Source: Xenopus tropicalis
Taxonomy: Eukaryota; Chordata; Amphibia; Anura; Pipidae
Length of the DNA: 64,000 bases
Direction of reading: 5' to 3'
Assembly: GCF_000004195.4 (NCBI RefSeq)
Contig: NC_030683.2
Coordinates: forward strand, 1,786,620 to 1,850,619
The translations under genes and the position numbers were made by a program. The notes under the pieces were generated by a model. The model ran no database searches, had not been told where the DNA came from, and saw nothing but the letters and a program-made list of their open reading frames with translations. This document shows positions 61,472 to 64,000 of this stretch, piece after piece; position 1 is the stretch's first letter, and every line of letters begins with the position of its first letter.

Positions 61472-62338
61472 CTACATTTAAAGAAAATTGAGATTCTTAG
61501 TTGTGGCATTTCCAAAACTTGAATAACCTTAGTCTCCAAAGCAGCAAATACAGGGTTGGGGGGCAAAACTACTCTAGAAGAGCAGACACCCCTCAAATTG
61601 GGTGGAGAGAACCTTGCAAAAATATTGCATCTATCGAACTCATAACCAAGACCTATATACATGCATACAACAAGATGTATCCATGTTGGGGGCCCCCTGT
61701 TGTGCACCCAGATATAAACCTAGGGGCAGATGGAGTTCCTTCCCACATTTCCCTGCTAAGCACCAGAACAGATCAATACATTTTGGAAACAGTTTTAAAT
61801 AAATAAATAAATAAATCTTTCATGACCAGAACTATTGTGTAATCGTCAGCTCCCTGCCCCTGGGGCATTTAATCTGCCCCCCCTCCCCAAACTCATGGAG
61901 TCGCAGTCGTGTTGGGAAAGGAATTCATCAGAACAGAAAGCCATAAAAGCCACAGCTGCAGCCCCGCAGTAATAAAGCAGCTCGTTATCGGTGCCTAATT
62001 AAATCTTTATACCGACTCTTGTTGTGCTCGTTCCTCCCCATTCTTTCTGGCTGTTACATTCCATCTTATTGCACCCGGTGGCCTGTAAAACCACATAAAG
62101 CAGCACATGGCCGGCCTCCCTTTCCCTGCCAACCCCATGCAATTTTAATGTAGATTTCTCTGGCTGGCAGGAGGCCAAGCTTGCCCACTGGCACAATGCA
62201 ATGACGTTGGCACATGATTTACGGCTGAGTTTGGGGGCCTATAATGCGGGTTTTCATACATCCGGCACTCCAACTCTCTGAAAAAAGGTTCTACAGAGGT
62301 AGGAACCCACAGCTCGGCCTTCAATCCCTTTACTTTAC
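61472..62338 (-). other. sorcs3: sorcs3 intron between transmembrane and tail exons
   Basis: 867 bases, phase 2, bounded by donor AG|GTAAAG and acceptor ATGTAG. It contains an (AAAT)n tract at 61797-61815 and otherwise single-copy sequence. In mammals SORCS1 alternative tail exons sit in the equivalent intron; I saw no convincing alternative tail here. Confidence 0.85.
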
Positions 62339-62444
62339 CTCTTGAATTTGTAGATTAAAAACACAGCCAGGCCCAAGAACACCACCGACAGGAGCATCAA
62401 CATGGCGGAACTGCTGTGGCCCGATCCGCTGTCCACCAATGGGG
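62339..62444 (-). CDS. sorcs3: sorcs3 transmembrane exon
   Basis: The acceptor TTGTGTTTCAG at 62445 is followed by CC, completing an alanine codon (G|CC). The protein then reads PLVDSGSGHSSS, the transmembrane helix AMLMLLSVVFLGLAVFLIY, and the basic stop-transfer KFK plus AG of an arginine codon, before donor GTAAAG. This is the single membrane span of a type I receptor. The PLVDS-x-x-GHSSSAMLML wording and FLIYKFKR match SorCS3 better than SorCS1, which as I recall has PLVDLTPTHSGSAMLML and FVIYKFKR. The exon is 106 bases and is only 110 bases from the preceding one, which together with matching phases makes the model secure. Confidence 0.94.
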
Positions 62445-62554
62445 CTGAAACACAAATAGCTTGACTGGAACCCCCAACTCTGGGCGCTAGAGGTATCGGC
62501 ATCAGCGAGGCCCATCCAAACCCTCCACCCATAATCCATCGTTGCCACATTTAC
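62445..62554 (-). other. sorcs3: Short sorcs3 intron
   Basis: 110-base phase-1 intron: donor CTAG|GTAAAT at 62554 and acceptor TGTTTCAG at 62445. Confidence 0.9.
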
Positions 62555-62654
62555 CTAGAGTCAGCTGGGTCACATACACAAAGACTTGCACTCCCGGCTT
62601 CAGCTCAAACACCACAAGATTTTGGTTGAGGGCGCTGAGTAGGGTTTCCACCAT
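62555..62654 (-). CDS. sorcs3: sorcs3 membrane-proximal luminal exon
   Basis: Acceptor TCTTTTCCCCCAG at 62655 opens a phase-0 exon of 33 codons plus one base. It reads MVETLLSALNQNLVVFELKP, then GVQVFVYVTQLTL, then G before GTAAAT. The ATG is an internal codon, not a start. This segment lies between the leucine-rich/PKD luminal part and the membrane span of SorCS receptors; ALNQNLV-FELKPGVQV-VYVTQLTLAPLVD is the conserved SorCS3 wording. Earlier exons (VPS10 beta-propeller, 10CC, PKD-like domains) are not in the remaining 1.3 kb and must lie beyond the window. Confidence 0.93.
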
Positions 62655-64000
62655 CTGGGGGAAAAGATAGCCATTGGCACCATAAACATCTGCCATAATG
62701 AGTTTGATTTAATAAAGACAGGGCTAATTACGCTAATAGTGAGTGATGATGGTGAATAGAAGTCATTTCCACCCAACATTATAGAAAACTGTTGGTTAGA
62801 ACCTACAAAAATGGCTCCTAGCCCTGTCCTACCCCCATTGGGCATTGAATATAGGAACCTATCATTAAAAAAAAGTTCTATCCTCTTGTCCTAATACTTA
62901 TGGAGCCATTGGCACCATAAACATCTGCCATCATGAGTTTGGTTTAGGCTAATAGTGAGTGACGCTGGTGAACAGAAGGCATTTCCACCCAACATTATAG
63001 AAAACAGTTGGTTAGAACCTACAAAAATGGTCCTTAGCCCTGTCCTACTCCCATTGGGCATTGAAAATAGGAACCTATCATTTAAAAAAAAAGTTCTATC
63101 CTCCTGCCCTAATATTAAACCTGGGGGAACTTGGTGAGATGCGTTTGGGGATAACAGCAAATATATGGAAATATCTGAGTACCCATTGAATGGAGCCTCA
63201 CTAATTGGACATAACATCTTGGCAACTAAATGAAGGGTTTTTAGCCTCTGGCCTACCGTGTTGTTGGGGGGGATCCATGATCCTCTTTATTAGTTTGTTT
63301 CTCTGCTTTAATACAACAAGTTGTACTTACTCACACGAGTAAACACATCAATAATTCTAACCAGATCTTGGGTTGGGAAACTGATTTCCAGGCTTAATCT
63401 TGAAAATGGGTCAAACTTCATCATATGGACCCAACGGTATTCTTATTCATGCTGTTCTGACCCAACTTGCCCCATTACCATACAGGTCAGGGTGTAAAGG
63501 TTGAGCACCACTCAACAGCAATCCTTGGGACAGGGACCATTAGATCTAAAGACTTCTATCAACCAATCCTATCATTAAATGGGGGCTACTCAATAAATTA
63601 TAACCAATATGGCGTATATTATGCCAAGTAATGGAATTAATTCAGCTTTCCGTGGCACAAGCATCCTGATAATGAATATTTCCTGGGCAGGGGACGTGGG
63701 GCAAGAGGCGGAAAAGAGATTTATTTCTGCAGTTTTGCCATTTAGAATGGGGATCAGGAGTGGAACTGGGCAGTGGGACCCATGTCTTGGCACAAAAGCT
63801 TTAGGGGCAGATAGGGGCAGTTATGGGTTTTGATGAAAATACATTATACTCATATTGGGGCCCGTAAGTATATTGTAATATTTACATTTCTAGTGACAAA
63901 ACAACAGAAACTGTATAAAATGAAGAAAAAAAGCAATTTGAGAAAAAAAAACCCTGAAAACGAAGGCAAATGTAAGATTTGGGCCAGCGATGCTGGAAAT
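62655..64000 (-). other. sorcs3: sorcs3 intron, incomplete
   Basis: No upstream exon was found up to the window edge, so this intron is longer than 1.3 kb. It contains a local duplication (62663-63113). A donor-like GTGAGTAAGT at 63325-63334 (minus strand) is preceded by an open stretch that does not resemble SorCS sequence. Confidence 0.75.
62663..63113. repeat. Two-copy intronic duplication, about 225 bp each
   Basis: 62668-62887 and 62900-63113 share 'gccattggcaccataaacat', 'ttccacccaacattatagaa' and 'ttggttagaacctacaaaaa' in the same order. The left copy begins about 15 bases from the acceptor of the luminal exon. Copy 1 has an extra 20 bases (AATAAAGACAGGGCTAATTA). Confidence 0.9.

Noticed and set aside
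61311..62654. Assignment to sorcs1 instead of sorcs3
   Set aside because: The GHSSSAMLML, VYVTQLTLAPLVD and KIPWINIYAQ wording and the CTSV end fit SorCS3. SorCS1, as I recall it, differs at the membrane-proximal segment and span. An alignment would settle it.
63325..63420. Possible additional upstream sorcs3 exon ending at donor-like GTGAGTAAGT (minus strand)
   Set aside because: The preceding open stretch does not resemble the SorCS segment expected before the luminal exon and I found no matching acceptor; probably a cryptic site.

Overview
The window is vertebrate nuclear DNA, almost certainly from a clawed frog (Xenopus; tropicalis and laevis cannot be separated here). Two things support this. 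Several dispersed repeats have the wording typical of Xenopus genomes (2690-3005, 13800-13925, 15346-15925, 28868-29025, and MITE-like pieces at 166-335, 470-800 and 18085-18235). The only gene has vertebrate exon-intron structure. There is no sign of bacterial, organellar or viral gene organisation, no CRISPR array, and no rRNA or tRNA gene that I could recognise.

The only protein-coding gene I can support is the 3' end of sorcs3, a VPS10-domain sorting receptor, on the minus strand at 59961-62654. Four consecutive exons can be read with consensus splice sites and matching phases. They encode the last membrane-proximal luminal segment (62555-62654), the transmembrane helix (62339-62444), most of the cytoplasmic tail (61311-61471), and the conserved C-terminus ending in a class I PDZ ligand, CTSV, followed by TAA (59961-60025). 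Upstream exons lie beyond position 64000. A candidate poly(A) signal lies at 59832-59837. Because the gene runs towards lower coordinates, 1-59810 is its 3' flank. In other vertebrates this is the gene desert between SORCS3 and SORCS1; that synteny is inferred here, not seen.

The 3' flank is a mosaic. Roughly 35 kb of the 64 kb is tandem repeat, in more than 25 arrays with mostly unrelated units of 15-156 bp. Long open frames across these arrays, up to about 1,400 codons, are artefacts of stop-poor repeat units. Between the arrays lie single-copy islands of 0.3-3 kb. Many are rich in TAAT, ATTA and TTTATTA words and look like conserved regulatory elements, but that needs an alignment.

The tandem repeats show notable structure. 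One array (4385-7356) is built from a fragment of a CR1/L2-like LINE reverse transcriptase. Three unit families each occur at two separate places: 112 bp in opposite orientations, 104 bp in the same orientation, and 51 bp both inside the last sorcs3 intron and downstream of the gene. One array flips orientation at a palindrome (39082/39083). Another (18242-22570) contains copies of its own right flank and so has higher-order repeats over 1 kb long. I found no convincing new enzymatic or defence system. The candidates for novelty concern how minisatellites are seeded, inverted and expanded around a developmental gene.
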